From: an uncultured Dysosmobacter sp. | GTDB taxonomy: Bacteria; Bacillota; Clostridia; Oscillospirales; Oscillospiraceae | DNA length: 64,000 nt | Reading direction: 5' to 3' | Assembly: GCA_934563745.1 (NCBI GenBank) | Contig: CAKTHE010000002.1 | Span: forward strand, 76,598 to 140,597 | Part shown: positions 33,984 to 42,613 of the stretch, in pieces | Layout of the letters: each line of letters starts with the position of its first letter | Position numbering within the stretch: the first letter of the stretch is position 1 | Notes under the pieces: generated by a model | What the model saw: only the letters and a program-made list of their open reading frames with translations | What the model was told of the DNA's origin: nothing | Database searches by the model: none | Position numbers and translations under genes: made by a program

Positions 33984-34901
33984 TCAGCCCTCAAAATGCT
34001 CGATAATATCCACCAGCTCGGCACCGATGCGCTTCTGCGCCTCGTTGGTGCCGGCGCCGATGTGCGGCGTGCAGCTGACGGCGGGATGAGAAGCCAGCTC
34101 CCAGTTGGGATTCTTCTCGTCGGCATAAACATCCAGGCCGGCGGCCTTGACCTTGCCGGAATTCAGAGCCTCCAGCAGATCCGCCTCGTTGACATTGTCA
34201 CCGCGGCTGGTGTTGATAAACACGACGCCATCCTTCATCTTGGCGATGTTTTCCTTGCAGATGAGCTTCACACCGTTGAGGGAGGGCGTATGCAGGGAGA
34301 CGATGTCCGCCTGCGCAAAAAGCTCGTCCAGCTCCACATACTTGATGCCCATCTTCTCTTCGATGCCGGGCACATGATACACGTCCTGCGCGATCACGTT
34401 CATGCCCAGAGCCTTGGCCTTTTCGCCCAGGCACTGACCGATGCGGCCGAAGCCGATGATGCCCAGGGTCTTGCCGGTCAGCTCGAAGCCCTTGGAATAG
34501 GCTTTCTTTTCCCACTTCTGCTCCCGCATGGTGTGGCCGGCGATGGAGATGTTCCGCGCACAGGAGAACATCAGGGCCAGGGACAGCTCCGCCACCGCGT
34601 TGGAGGAGGCGCGGGGGGTGTTCTTGCAGGCGATACCTGCGGCCTCGGCATAGGGGATGTCAATGTTGTCCATGCCGACACCGGCACGGATGATGAGCTT
34701 AAGCTTGCCGCCCTTGGCGTCATCGACCTGCTTGGCCTTGATTTTGGTGGCGGAACGGATGATGACCGCGTCAAACTCCTTCAGGGCAGCGCCCAGCTCA
34801 TCGGGCTCGTAGTAATGCTCGACGACCTCATAGCCATCCTTGCGCAGCTGCTCCATTGCGCCGGCGTCCATACCGTCGGTGACCAGAACTCTCATAGACA
34901 T
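33984..34901 (-). CDS. serA: D-3-phosphoglycerate dehydrogenase, short form
   Basis: This enzyme makes the first step of serine synthesis, oxidising 3-phosphoglycerate with NAD. At 305 aa it has only the substrate and nucleotide domains. Visible are RAGVGMDNIDIPYAEAAGI, the Rossmann motif GIIGFGRIGQCLGEKA, the catalytic Arg in INTSRGDNVNE, the Glu in LDVYADE and His in CTPHIGAGT. No C-terminal ACT regulatory domain is present, so serine feedback by that route is not expected. It lies 73 bases after serC, in one operon. Confidence 0.93.
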   Translation of the reverse strand: MSMRVLVTDGMDAGAMEQLRKDGYEVVEHYYEPDELGAALKEFDAVIIRSATKIKAKQVDDAKGGKLKLIIRAGVGMDNIDIPYAEAAGIACKNTPRASSNAVAELSLALMFSCARNISIAGHTMREQKWEKKAYSKGFELTGKTLGIIGFGRIGQCLGEKAKALGMNVIAQDVYHVPGIEEKMGIKYVELDELFAQADIVSLHTPSLNGVKLICKENIAKMKDGVVFINTSRGDNVNEADLLEALNSGKVKAAGLDVYADEKNPNWELASHPAVSCTPHIGAGTNEAQKRIGAELVDIIEHFEG

Positions 34902-34974
34902 GGTAAATTCTCCTTTATCAAGTTGGTTTTGGGCCCCGCAGACGGGGCCGGAAGGAACGAAGGGCAGGCGCGGA

Positions 34975-36060
34975 TCAGGCGTGCTCTTCCTCGTACTTCT
35001 TCAGGAAGTCGACCAGAGCCTCGACGCCCTCTTTGGGCATGGCGTTGTAAATGGAAGCCCGCAGGCCGCCCACGCTCTTGTGGCCCTTGAGGTTATCAAA
35101 GCCGGCGGCTTTGGTGGCAGCCACGACCTCTGCATCCTGCTCCTTGGAGGGGGAGACGAAGGGAACGTTCATCAGGGAGCGGTCCTCCTTGCGGACGGAG
35201 CCGGTGAAGAACTTGCTGGAATCCAGGAAGTCATAGAGCACGGCGGCCTTTTCCAGGTTGCGCTGATGCATGGCCTCCAGGCCGCCCTGCTTCTGCAGGT
35301 ACTTGAAGACCTTGCCGCAGCAGTAGATGGCCCAGCAGTTGGGCGTGTTGTACATGGAGCCGGCGTCCGCGTGGGTCTTGTAGTTGAGGTAGATGGGCAG
35401 CTTGTCAAGATCGTCGCGGATCAGATCCTCGCGGATGATGACGATGGCCATGCCGGCGGGGCCGACGTTCTTCTGCACGCCGGCCCAGATCAGGCCGTAC
35501 TTGCTGACGTCGCAGGGGCGGGAAAGGAACATGGAGGACTGGTCGGACACCAGGACCTTGCCCTTGGTGTTGGGCAGGTGATAGTAGGTGGTACCGTTGA
35601 TGGTCTCGTTTTCGCAGATATAGACGTAATCGGCGTTGTCGGGGATGTCCAGATCGGAGCAGTCCGGCACGTAGGAGAAGTTCTTGTCCGCAGAGGAGGC
35701 GACGATCTTCACCTCGCCGACCTTCTTGGCTTCGTTGATAGCCTTCTTGGACCAGGCGCCGGTCTCCACATAGCAGGCCACGCCGTTTTTCATCAGGTTC
35801 ATGGGCACCATGGAGAACTGGACCGTGCCGCCGCCCTGGATGAACAGGACCTTGTAGTTGTCGGGGATGCCCATCAGAGCGCGCAGATCGGCTTCCGCCT
35901 CATCCACGATCTGCTGGAACACCTTGGAGCGGTGGCTCATCTCCATGACGCTCATGCCGCTGCCGCGATAATTCAGCACTTCCGCTGCGATCTCTTCCAG
36001 CACTTCCTCGGGCATCATGGCGGGACCGGCTGAGAAGTTATAGGTACGTCCGTACTTCAT
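34975..36060 (-). CDS. serC: Phosphoserine aminotransferase
   Basis: This enzyme converts 3-phosphohydroxypyruvate and glutamate to phosphoserine using PLP. The 361-aa class-V aminotransferase shows YNFSAGPAMMPEEVL, FIQGGGTVQFSMVPMNL and the PLP lysine in WAGVQKNVGPAGM. It has TTGGAGG upstream. serB (phosphoserine phosphatase) is not in the window. Serine made here could also feed TrpB. Confidence 0.96.
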   Translation of the reverse strand: MKYGRTYNFSAGPAMMPEEVLEEIAAEVLNYRGSGMSVMEMSHRSKVFQQIVDEAEADLRALMGIPDNYKVLFIQGGGTVQFSMVPMNLMKNGVACYVETGAWSKKAINEAKKVGEVKIVASSADKNFSYVPDCSDLDIPDNADYVYICENETINGTTYYHLPNTKGKVLVSDQSSMFLSRPCDVSKYGLIWAGVQKNVGPAGMAIVIIREDLIRDDLDKLPIYLNYKTHADAGSMYNTPNCWAIYCCGKVFKYLQKQGGLEAMHQRNLEKAAVLYDFLDSSKFFTGSVRKEDRSLMNVPFVSPSKEQDAEVVAATKAAGFDNLKGHKSVGGLRASIYNAMPKEGVEALVDFLKKYEEEHA

Positions 36061-36130
36061 TGTTACATTCCTCCAATAGTTACTCTGATTTTTTGCAGGG
36101 TCTGCAGAAGATCATTTGATTGCATGCTCC

Positions 36131-36159
36131 AGTATACGACAACCAAAACGGATAATCAA
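36131..36159 (-). promoter_or_regulatory. Promoter of serC-serA
   Basis: On the complement TTGATT (36154-36159), 17 bases, TATACT (36131-36136). Confidence 0.65.
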
Positions 36160-36204
36160 CAGGCATTTGAAGAACTTTTCCGCGCCGCGGAGGCGGACGC
36201 GCCC

Positions 36205-36233
36205 TTGTAATCCGGGCGAGGGCCTGCTATACT
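36205..36233 (+). promoter_or_regulatory. Promoter of the CAT-like/CLC operon
   Basis: TTGTAA (36205-36210), 17 bases, TATACT (36228-36233) with an upstream TGC giving an extended -10. Confidence 0.65.
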
Positions 36234-36308
36234 GAACCTGTGTAGAGACAGGGGGCGGTGCCCTTTGCGGCCGGCCGCCGATTTGAGAGAAAGCAAGAGG
36301 AATCTGCC

Positions 36309-37172
36309 ATGCGACCTGATGGGACCAGAGTGAAGAATCTGTCCGCCATTGTCCAGGCGCTGCCATATGTGATGCCGAAACGCTACGATGCGCAGAACTG
36401 GGCCAACGACCATGTGGACGAGGACATTATCAAGCAATACATCCGCGCCAAGCGGCGGGAGGGGCTGCGCATCACGCATATGAGCGTGCTGGCTGCGGCC
36501 TACTATAAGGCGGCGCTGGAAAATCCGAAGGTCAACCGCTTTATCATGAACCGCAAGATTTATCAGCGCAATCACTTCTGCTTCAGCTTTGTGATTCTGA
36601 AGACCCGGGAAGACGGAACTCCGGATGAGACCTCCCTGAAGGTCTATCTGGACAAGGAGGATACCATCTTCACCGTCAATGAGAAGATCCGCACCATCAT
36701 CGAGAAAAATCAGCAGCAGACGCACAACAATAATACCGACCGGTTTGCAAACTTTGCCTTTTCCGTGCCGGGGCTGGCCCGCTTTGTCTTCTGGCTGGCT
36801 TATCACCTGGACCTGCACGGGCTGCTGCCCCGGAAGATCATTGAACTGAGCCCCTTCCATACCAGTCTGTTCATTACGAATCTGGCGTCGATCAACACCC
36901 AGTATATTTTCCACCATTGCTATGAATTCGGGACGACCAGCGTGTTTGTATGCATGGGTAAGCCGATCCCGGATCCGGCTGCGCCGGCGGGGATGCGGAA
37001 AAAGCTGCTGCCGCTGGGCGTTGTGATGGATGAGCGCATCGCCACCGGCATTGAGTATTCCCGCTTCTTTGCGGCCTTCAGCCGCTATCTGAAGGATCCG
37101 GCGCAGCTGGAATGCCCGCTGGGCAGTGCCTGTTCCGTTCCGGCACAGAAGGGAAGTGAAGTGGAAGCATGA
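36309..37172 (+). CDS. Stand-alone CAT/E2-like acyltransferase-fold protein with altered catalytic motif
   Basis: This 287-aa protein has the chloramphenicol-acetyltransferase/dihydrolipoamide-acyltransferase fold but no lipoyl or peripheral-binding domain. The segment FHTSLFITNLASINTQYIFH and then EFGTTSVFVCMGK align with the central trimer-forming part. The catalytic DHRxxDG of E2 enzymes reads DERIATG (in VVMDERIATGIEYS), so the general-base His is a Glu. It is therefore unlikely to be an ordinary acyltransferase. A Clostridial group annotated as 2-oxo acid dehydrogenase E2-like shares this variant. ATG at 36309 has AAGAGG upstream. It overlaps the CLC gene by four bases (ATGA). Confidence 0.75.
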   Translation: MRPDGTRVKNLSAIVQALPYVMPKRYDAQNWANDHVDEDIIKQYIRAKRREGLRITHMSVLAAAYYKAALENPKVNRFIMNRKIYQRNHFCFSFVILKTREDGTPDETSLKVYLDKEDTIFTVNEKIRTIIEKNQQQTHNNNTDRFANFAFSVPGLARFVFWLAYHLDLHGLLPRKIIELSPFHTSLFITNLASINTQYIFHHCYEFGTTSVFVCMGKPIPDPAAPAGMRKKLLPLGVVMDERIATGIEYSRFFAAFSRYLKDPAQLECPLGSACSVPAQKGSEVEA

Positions 37173-38482
37173 GCGGGGAAAATGAGCTGCGGCATCTGGG
37201 CCTGTATGCCCGGGCGGCCGTTAAGTGGATGCTTCTGGCGGCGGTGACCGGTACGGTCTGCGGTGTGGTGGGCTCCGCATTCCATATGGGCGTCCATTAC
37301 GCGACGCTGCTGCGGGAGCAGCACGGCTGGCTTTTGTGGTGCCTGCCGGCGGCCGGCCTTGTGATCGTCGCGTTTTACCGCCTGACCGGCACGGAAGGGC
37401 AGGGGACCAACGACATCATTGACGCGGTGCGTCTGGGGAAGAAACTTTCCCCCTGGCTGCTTCCGGCGATTTTCTTGGGAACGGTGCTGACGCATCTTTG
37501 CGGCGGCTCCGCCGGCCGTGAGGGGGCTGCTCTGCAGATGGGCGGCGACATCGGCCATTGGACCGGGCGGCTGTTCCGCCTGGACCAGCGGGACCGGCGC
37601 ACGGCGGTCCAATGCGGCATGGCCGCGTTCTTCACCGCCCTGTTTGGAACGCCCCTGGCGGCGACGGTGTTTGCCATGATGGTGATCAGCGTGGGACAGA
37701 TCTATGACGCGGCTCTGGTGCCCTGCCTGGCGGCGTCACTGATGGCCTACGGCGTCTCTTTAAAGCTGGGGGTGGAGCCGACCCGCTTCCGCGTTGCGGT
37801 GCCGGAGCTGGAGGCGCCCATGCTGCTTCGTGTGGCGATTCTGGCGATCCTGTGCGGCCTGGTGTCGGTGCTGTTTTGCCGGTTCCTCCACGGGACGGAA
37901 GCGTGGATGAAAACGAAACTGTCCAATCCCTGGCTGCGGGTGGTCGTCGGCGGCGCGGCGGTCGTGGGGCTGACGCTTGTGTGCGGAACGGATTACAACG
38001 GCGCCGGCATGGAAGTGATCACCGCGGCGGTCGAGCAGGGGAGCGCCCGGCCCTATGCCTTTTTGCTCAAGCTGCTGTTCACGGCCGTAACGCTTTCGTC
38101 CGGATTCAAAGGCGGTGAAGTGGTGCCCTCCTTCTTCGTAGGGGCGACATTTGGCTGCGCGGCGGCTCCGCTGCTGGGGATCCCGGCCGGATTCGGCGGT
38201 GCGGTGGGCCTGATCAGCGTATTCTGCGGCGCGGTGAACTGCCCGATCGCATCCATCTTCCTGGCGGCGGAGCTGTTCGGTGCGCCGGGGCTTTTGTACT
38301 ATGCGCTGGCCTGCGCGCTGAGCAATCTTTTCAGCGGCTATAACGGGCTTTACTCCAGCCAGACCATTCTTTACTCCAAGCTGAAGGCCCAGTACATCAA
38401 TGTGCATACCAACCACCATCATGCCGGCGAGCAGCATGCGGACACGCCGCACGCCCGCGGCTCTCTGGAAGAAGAGGAATAA
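37169..38482 (+). CDS. CLC-family anion channel/antiporter
   Basis: This 437-aa membrane protein has about 10 helices. CLC signature regions are visible: GSAGREGAALQMGGDIG with the gating Glu in GREG, and GFKGGEVVPSFFVGATFG. The first selectivity region, GSGIPE in E. coli ClcA, reads GQGTND, so the central serine that coordinates chloride is replaced. No C-terminal CBS domains; instead a His-rich cytoplasmic tail (NHHHAGEQH). Substrate could be chloride, fluoride or nitrate. Translation is coupled to the CAT-like gene by the ATGA overlap. Confidence 0.87.
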   Translation: MSGENELRHLGLYARAAVKWMLLAAVTGTVCGVVGSAFHMGVHYATLLREQHGWLLWCLPAAGLVIVAFYRLTGTEGQGTNDIIDAVRLGKKLSPWLLPAIFLGTVLTHLCGGSAGREGAALQMGGDIGHWTGRLFRLDQRDRRTAVQCGMAAFFTALFGTPLAATVFAMMVISVGQIYDAALVPCLAASLMAYGVSLKLGVEPTRFRVAVPELEAPMLLRVAILAILCGLVSVLFCRFLHGTEAWMKTKLSNPWLRVVVGGAAVVGLTLVCGTDYNGAGMEVITAAVEQGSARPYAFLLKLLFTAVTLSSGFKGGEVVPSFFVGATFGCAAAPLLGIPAGFGGAVGLISVFCGAVNCPIASIFLAAELFGAPGLLYYALACALSNLFSGYNGLYSSQTILYSKLKAQYINVHTNHHHAGEQHADTPHARGSLEEEE

Positions 38483-38501
38483 ATTTCTGAAAAGCGTAAA
38501 A

Positions 38502-38537
38502 ACTCCCCCTGTGAACGACACGGGGGGAGTTTTTTTG
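38502..38537 (+). terminator. Terminator of the CAT-like/CLC operon
   Basis: ACTCCCCCTGTG and CACGGGGGGAGT arms followed by seven T. Confidence 0.9.
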
Positions 38538-38617
38538 CGCGGCGGAGGGCAAAGCGCCGCAGCCAGGAAGAAAAACGGCCCGGGCTCACCAAGCGGAACC
38601 GGACCGGGGAGGAATGT

Positions 38618-39322
38618 ATGGAATTTTTGGGGAAGCTGGGCGGAGTCTGCCTGGCAACGGTGGTCAGTGTGGCGGTTCTTTTTCTGCTGACGCGCCTGAT
38701 CGGTGCACGGCAGGTGTCGCAGATGAATCTGTTCGACTATATCGTGGGGATTACCATCGGATCCATTGCGGCGGAGCTGGCCACCGAGCTGGAGCGTCCG
38801 GAGGAACCGCTGACAGCCCTGGTGCTTTATGGGCTGATCGCCTGGGGGATCTCCACAGCCACCGACAAGTCGGTGCGCCTGCGGACGCTGATCGCCGGCC
38901 GGCCGCTGGTATTGCTGGATGGCGGCGTTCTCAGCCGGAAAAACCTGAAGAAAGCACATTTGGACCTGAACGAATTTTTGGCTCTGTGCCGGATCGGCGG
39001 CTATTTTGATCTGAATCAGATCCAGACGGCGACTTTGGAGAACAACGGGACAATCAGCTTCCTCCCGCGGGAGACCGACCGGCCGGCCACGCCGTCGGAT
39101 CTGGACCTCAAGCCCAGGCAGACACAGGTGCAGCTCCCCTTTGTGATGGACGGACAACTGGTGGAGGAAAACATCCGTCGGGCCGGGAAAGAGCCGGCCT
39201 GGGTGCATCGGGCCTTGCTGCGCCAGGGATTCCGGGATGAGCGGGCGGTGCTGCTGGCGCTGTGGGCCGGGGGCGAAAGCCTGAATGTCTATCCCCGGGA
39301 CCCGGAGGGGCACAACGCGTAA
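38618..39322 (+). CDS. DUF421 membrane protein (YetF/YrbG-like)
   Basis: This 234-aa protein has two or three N-terminal membrane helices and a cytoplasmic alpha/beta region. The family signature RLIGARQVSQMNLFDYIVGI is followed by TIGSIAAELATE, and the soluble part has RPLVLLDGGVLSRKNLKKA. Homologues in spore formers are linked to spore germination or envelope stress but have no proven activity. GGGAGG precedes the ATG. Confidence 0.88.
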   Translation: MEFLGKLGGVCLATVVSVAVLFLLTRLIGARQVSQMNLFDYIVGITIGSIAAELATELERPEEPLTALVLYGLIAWGISTATDKSVRLRTLIAGRPLVLLDGGVLSRKNLKKAHLDLNEFLALCRIGGYFDLNQIQTATLENNGTISFLPRETDRPATPSDLDLKPRQTQVQLPFVMDGQLVEENIRRAGKEPAWVHRALLRQGFRDERAVLLALWAGGESLNVYPRDPEGHNA

Positions 39323-39348
39323 GGCGGCGGCATAGACTGCCGGGGGTG

Positions 39349-39573
39349 ATGCCGGTGATTCCGTGCGAAGCGGGGCAGGATCCGCTGGCCTTGACCACGG
39401 CCATCCAGACCTTGGCGCTCAGCATTGCCACGGGGCTGGGGGATGAGGAGCTGTCCCTGGCTGGGGCCCTGTTCACCCAACTGGGGGATACGCTGGCGAC
39501 CATTGCCGCGCAGCGGGCATGGGCGGCAGCAGGGTGCAGGCAGGAAGGGCGTACTGGAGAGCGGAACGGATGA
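39349..39573 (+). CDS. Small conserved hypothetical protein
   Basis: This 74-aa protein has the core segment ALTTAIQTLALSIATGLGDE, then ELSLAGALFTQLGDTLATIA, a likely helical pair. Small proteins with this LFTQLGDTLATIAAQ ending are recurrent in Clostridia; I cannot give a function. The ATG follows GGGGG. It starts 26 bases after the DUF421 gene and probably shares its transcript. The C-terminal dozen residues look unconserved. Confidence 0.65.
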   Translation: MPVIPCEAGQDPLALTTAIQTLALSIATGLGDEELSLAGALFTQLGDTLATIAAQRAWAAAGCRQEGRTGERNG

Positions 39574-39575
39574 AA

Positions 39576-39605
39576 CAAGCCGCGGGCAGTCTTGCCCGCG
39601 GCTTG
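39576..39605. terminator. Bidirectional terminator between the small ORF and the CsaB fusion
   Basis: Perfect 13-base arms CAAGCCGCGGGCA and complement around a four-base loop. Confidence 0.75.
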
Positions 39606-39614
39606 TCTGCTGAT

Positions 39615-41849
39615 TCAGCGCTCCAAAAGAGCACGGGCCTGCTCCCGGTTTTGCAGGGCCAGCTCCCGGAGACGGTCCACCGCGGCGGCCTGAGAGTCGC
39701 CGCTGCGCTGGGAGAGGCGCCGGGCAGCCTGATCGATGAGGCGGATCAGGCCGTCTGCTGTCAGATCGCTCAGCTCCACGAAAAGGTCCTGCCCGATGTA
39801 CCGCAGAAACGCGGAGACCTTCGGATCATACACCACGCCCACCAGGGGCGTGCCCTGCCCGGCTGCGAAAATCAGCGCATGCAGGCGCATGGATACCACG
39901 ATGTCCATGCGGGAGAGGGCTCCGATGATTTTACCGGCATCTCCGGCATTGTCCAGGAAATAGTGCGGGACGTCGCCGATGCTCTGCGCGGCCTGACGGC
40001 CGGCCAGGGGATCCTGCCGGTTTTCCACGGCCAGAAAGACCGGCGTAAGCCCATAGGTCCGATAAGCGTATGCGGCGGCGGTGCCGAAGGCGGACGCGCG
40101 CGCGTCAAAGCCGGACCAGTTCCGAAGTGCAAAGCAGATGTAATGCCCATGGGGCGGGATCCCCGCCCGCAGCAGAAGACTGTCGATCTGATCATCCGCG
40201 GCGGGTGTCAGCGTCAGGGCGGGGTCGGCGGTGAGCAGGATTTTCGGGGCTGTGACACCCATGGCCTGCAGCTCTTCCAGAGAGTTGGGTTCCCGCAGGG
40301 TAATGACATCGACGCAGCGGTTGAGAACATCCGCGGCCAGACGGCGATGCCGCTCCCGGATCACCGGACCGATGCCGCAGCCGTACATTTGGACGCGGCA
40401 CCCGCAGCGCTTGGCGGTCTGAATGTTGTGCAGATAGTACCACAGCGAGCGGCGGGAGGTTACGTCCTGAATCAGGCTGCCGCCGCCGTTGATATACAGC
40501 CTGGCTGTCCGCATGGCCCGGCCCCAGACCGGAAAGTTGGAACGGTGGACGGCCCGGACCCGATAGGTCAGGCGGGTGGAGCGGGGATTCTTGCTCAGAA
40601 CGGTCAAGGGCATGTCCGGGTCGATGGAGCGCATTTCCTGCAGGATGGCCTCCAGGATGGCGTCGTCGCCGGCATTTCCGCGTCCATAGGCGCCGCAGAT
40701 GACCACGCCGTCCCGTGTCTGCCGGGGACGGTTGTGCCTGCGCAGGATCTGCCGGTAAATCTCCCGCTGCGTGTCCACGGTGCGCTGGATGGAGAACTGC
40801 ACGGAGGCCTTTTCCCAAAGCTTTTCACCCAGCTGCCTGCGCAGGGCGTCATCCTGCCCCAGCAGAGCCAGATCGCGGCCCAGCGTTTCTGCATCGCCGG
40901 GGGTGAAGAGGTATCCGTTTACGCCGGAGTCGATCAGCTGCGGGATCCCACCCACCGCCGTGGCCACTGTGGCCAGATGGAAGCGGGCGCCCTCTGTCAG
41001 GGCATAGGGGAAGGTTTCCGAAACACTGGTCAGGGCGTTTACATCCAGGGCAGAATAAAACCGGTCCATGCCGCCGCTGATCCAACCGGCGAAGCAGACC
41101 CGATCCGCAACGCCCAGCTCCGCAGCCAGAGCTTCCAGCTTGTGCCGGTCCTCCCCATCACCGGCGATCAGCAGGCGCAGCCGGGCGCATTGCCCGGCGG
41201 CCAGGGCGAAGCCGCGGATCAGGGTAGCGATATCCTTCACCGGGTTCAGCCGGGCGGCAATGCCTACCACAACGCTGTCCGCATCGGCCGAAAGGCCAAG
41301 CCCCCGCAGATAGGGCAGACGGTCCCCCTGATCGGAGGCCGGGGTAAAATCGATCCCATTGTAAATGGTGTAGAAGCGATCGGGGGGGAACCCGCGGGAG
41401 ATCAGAAGATCCACCATGGCATCCGATACGCCGATGCGATAATCCACCTTACGCAGCGCCCAGGCGTTGATGACGCCGAACGTGGCCCGGCTGAAGGGGC
41501 GGCCCATATAGTCCAGCTTATAATCGCTGTGTACCGTGGAAACCACGGGAAGCCCGGTGGAACGGCGCAGCAGCGCCCCCACCATGTTGGCCCGGGACCC
41601 GTGGCAGTGGATCAGCTCAAATCCGCCGGCGTGAATATAAGCGCCCAGCCGGCGGCACAGGCGGGGAATGTTGTTGCCGCCCATGATTTCGGTGGGGATC
41701 CCAAGCTCCCGGGCTTCCTGGGCAAAGGGACCATCCCGGAAACAGACCAGCTGAACGGTGTCTGTGCGGCTGAGCTGGCTGAGCAGGGTGAGCACATGCG
41801 TTTTGGCTCCGCCGGAGTCCCCTCCGCTGATGAGATGAATGATGTTCAT
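39615..41849 (-). CDS. Fusion of GT4 glycosyltransferase and CsaB polysaccharide pyruvyltransferase
   Basis: The protein has 744 aa in two complete enzymes. Residues 1-375 are a retaining GT-B glycosyltransferase: N-terminal IIHLISGGDSGGAKTH, acceptor-side HCHGSRANMV, and the donor motif SETFPYALTEGA. Residues ~381-744 are CsaB: ICGAYGRGNAGDDAILEAIL, then YINGGGSLIQDVTS and SMRLHALIFAA. CsaB adds a pyruvate ketal to the secondary wall polymer, which makes it a ligand for SLH domains. The fused transferase may build the sugar that is pyruvylated. ATG at 41849 has GAAGGAGG upstream; an earlier in-frame start would add ~70 unlikely residues. An SLH protein is encoded at 52.9 kb. Confidence 0.9.
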   Translation of the reverse strand: MNIIHLISGGDSGGAKTHVLTLLSQLSRTDTVQLVCFRDGPFAQEARELGIPTEIMGGNNIPRLCRRLGAYIHAGGFELIHCHGSRANMVGALLRRSTGLPVVSTVHSDYKLDYMGRPFSRATFGVINAWALRKVDYRIGVSDAMVDLLISRGFPPDRFYTIYNGIDFTPASDQGDRLPYLRGLGLSADADSVVVGIAARLNPVKDIATLIRGFALAAGQCARLRLLIAGDGEDRHKLEALAAELGVADRVCFAGWISGGMDRFYSALDVNALTSVSETFPYALTEGARFHLATVATAVGGIPQLIDSGVNGYLFTPGDAETLGRDLALLGQDDALRRQLGEKLWEKASVQFSIQRTVDTQREIYRQILRRHNRPRQTRDGVVICGAYGRGNAGDDAILEAILQEMRSIDPDMPLTVLSKNPRSTRLTYRVRAVHRSNFPVWGRAMRTARLYINGGGSLIQDVTSRRSLWYYLHNIQTAKRCGCRVQMYGCGIGPVIRERHRRLAADVLNRCVDVITLREPNSLEELQAMGVTAPKILLTADPALTLTPAADDQIDSLLLRAGIPPHGHYICFALRNWSGFDARASAFGTAAAYAYRTYGLTPVFLAVENRQDPLAGRQAAQSIGDVPHYFLDNAGDAGKIIGALSRMDIVVSMRLHALIFAAGQGTPLVGVVYDPKVSAFLRYIGQDLFVELSDLTADGLIRLIDQAARRLSQRSGDSQAAAVDRLRELALQNREQARALLER

Positions 41850-42018
41850 GGCGCGCCTCCTTCTCATTTGGGCGAACGAACGGAACGAACCATCCATCCT
41901 TTTACGGAACGGATGTGAATTCGCTCTTGTAGAATCTGAAAAAATATTATACAATGCAGAGGAAACAAGGTCAAGGCAGGGTGGAGAAATGCCGCCCGTG
42001 CATGGAGGTTTGCAAGCT

Positions 42019-42498
42019 ATGGAACAGAAAAAAAGCAAATGGAATGTAATCGATGTCATCGCGGTGGTGCTGATCGTGGCGGCGGTGGCTTTTGTGGGCT
42101 GGAAGCTGGCTCATCGCGGAAGCGGGACCGGCAGCGAGGCGCAGACCGTACGGATCGACTATACGGTCAAATGCGAGGGCGTTGCGAAGGAGCTTTACGA
42201 TTCCTGCAAAGAGCATCTGCCCTCCCGGCTGATGGCTTCCGGCAAGGTGTTTGACGGCGAGATCACGTCGGTGGAAGAGCAGCCCTATTATGTTTTGTCG
42301 GACAATGGCCAGTGGGTGGAGGACCGGGATCATGTGACACTGGTGTTCACGGTGTACTGCAATGTGGCCGGCGGTGAGGTCATGACCACCAAGGTCGGCG
42401 AGCAGGAGGTCCGGGTCGGCAAAACGGACTATATCCTCAAAAGTGAATACATCGAGTTCAGCGACTGTGTGATCACCTCGGTGACCTGGTCCGAGTAA
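42019..42498 (+). CDS. DUF4330 membrane-anchored protein
   Basis: This 159-aa protein has one N-terminal membrane helix (VIDVIAVVLIVAAVAFVGWK) and an extracytoplasmic beta-rich domain with VRIDYTVKCEGVAKEL and the C-terminal KTDYILKSEYIEFS. This matches DUF4330, a family of unknown function often found near exopolysaccharide or wall-polymer genes. Divergence from the glycosyltransferase-CsaB gene fits that setting. GGAGG lies ten bases before the ATG. Confidence 0.82.
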   Translation: MEQKKSKWNVIDVIAVVLIVAAVAFVGWKLAHRGSGTGSEAQTVRIDYTVKCEGVAKELYDSCKEHLPSRLMASGKVFDGEITSVEEQPYYVLSDNGQWVEDRDHVTLVFTVYCNVAGGEVMTTKVGEQEVRVGKTDYILKSEYIEFSDCVITSVTWSE

Positions 42499-42509
42499 AC
42501 GCTCCGATG

Positions 42510-42541
42510 AAGGCGGCTGCCCACGGCGGCCGCCTTTTTTG
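42510..42541 (+). terminator. Terminator of the DUF4330 gene
   Basis: AAGGCGGC and GCCGCCTT arms followed by six T. Confidence 0.8.
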
Positions 42542-42564
42542 CCCCCCGCTTCCCGGAAAAACGC

Positions 42565-42609
42565 ACAAAAAAAGCACCGGAACCGCTCTTCCCGAACGGC
42601 TCCGGTGCT
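42565..42609 (-). terminator. Terminator of the hydantoinase-type gene
   Basis: AGCACCGGA and TCCGGTGCT arms plus an inner GCCG/CGGT pairing; the minus strand ends in a run of seven T. Confidence 0.85.
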
Positions 42610-42613
42610 CTTT

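Noticed and set aside
31090-34089. A 999-codon open frame on the plus strand across ade and the phosphoribosyltransferase
   Set aside because: It runs through two well-supported minus-strand genes, two terminators and two promoters; the product is low-complexity Gly/His/Asp-rich.
41850-42059. A 70-residue N-terminal extension of the GT4-CsaB fusion
   Set aside because: No ribosome site upstream; the internal ATG has GAAGGAGG, and the extension does not look like protein of this family.
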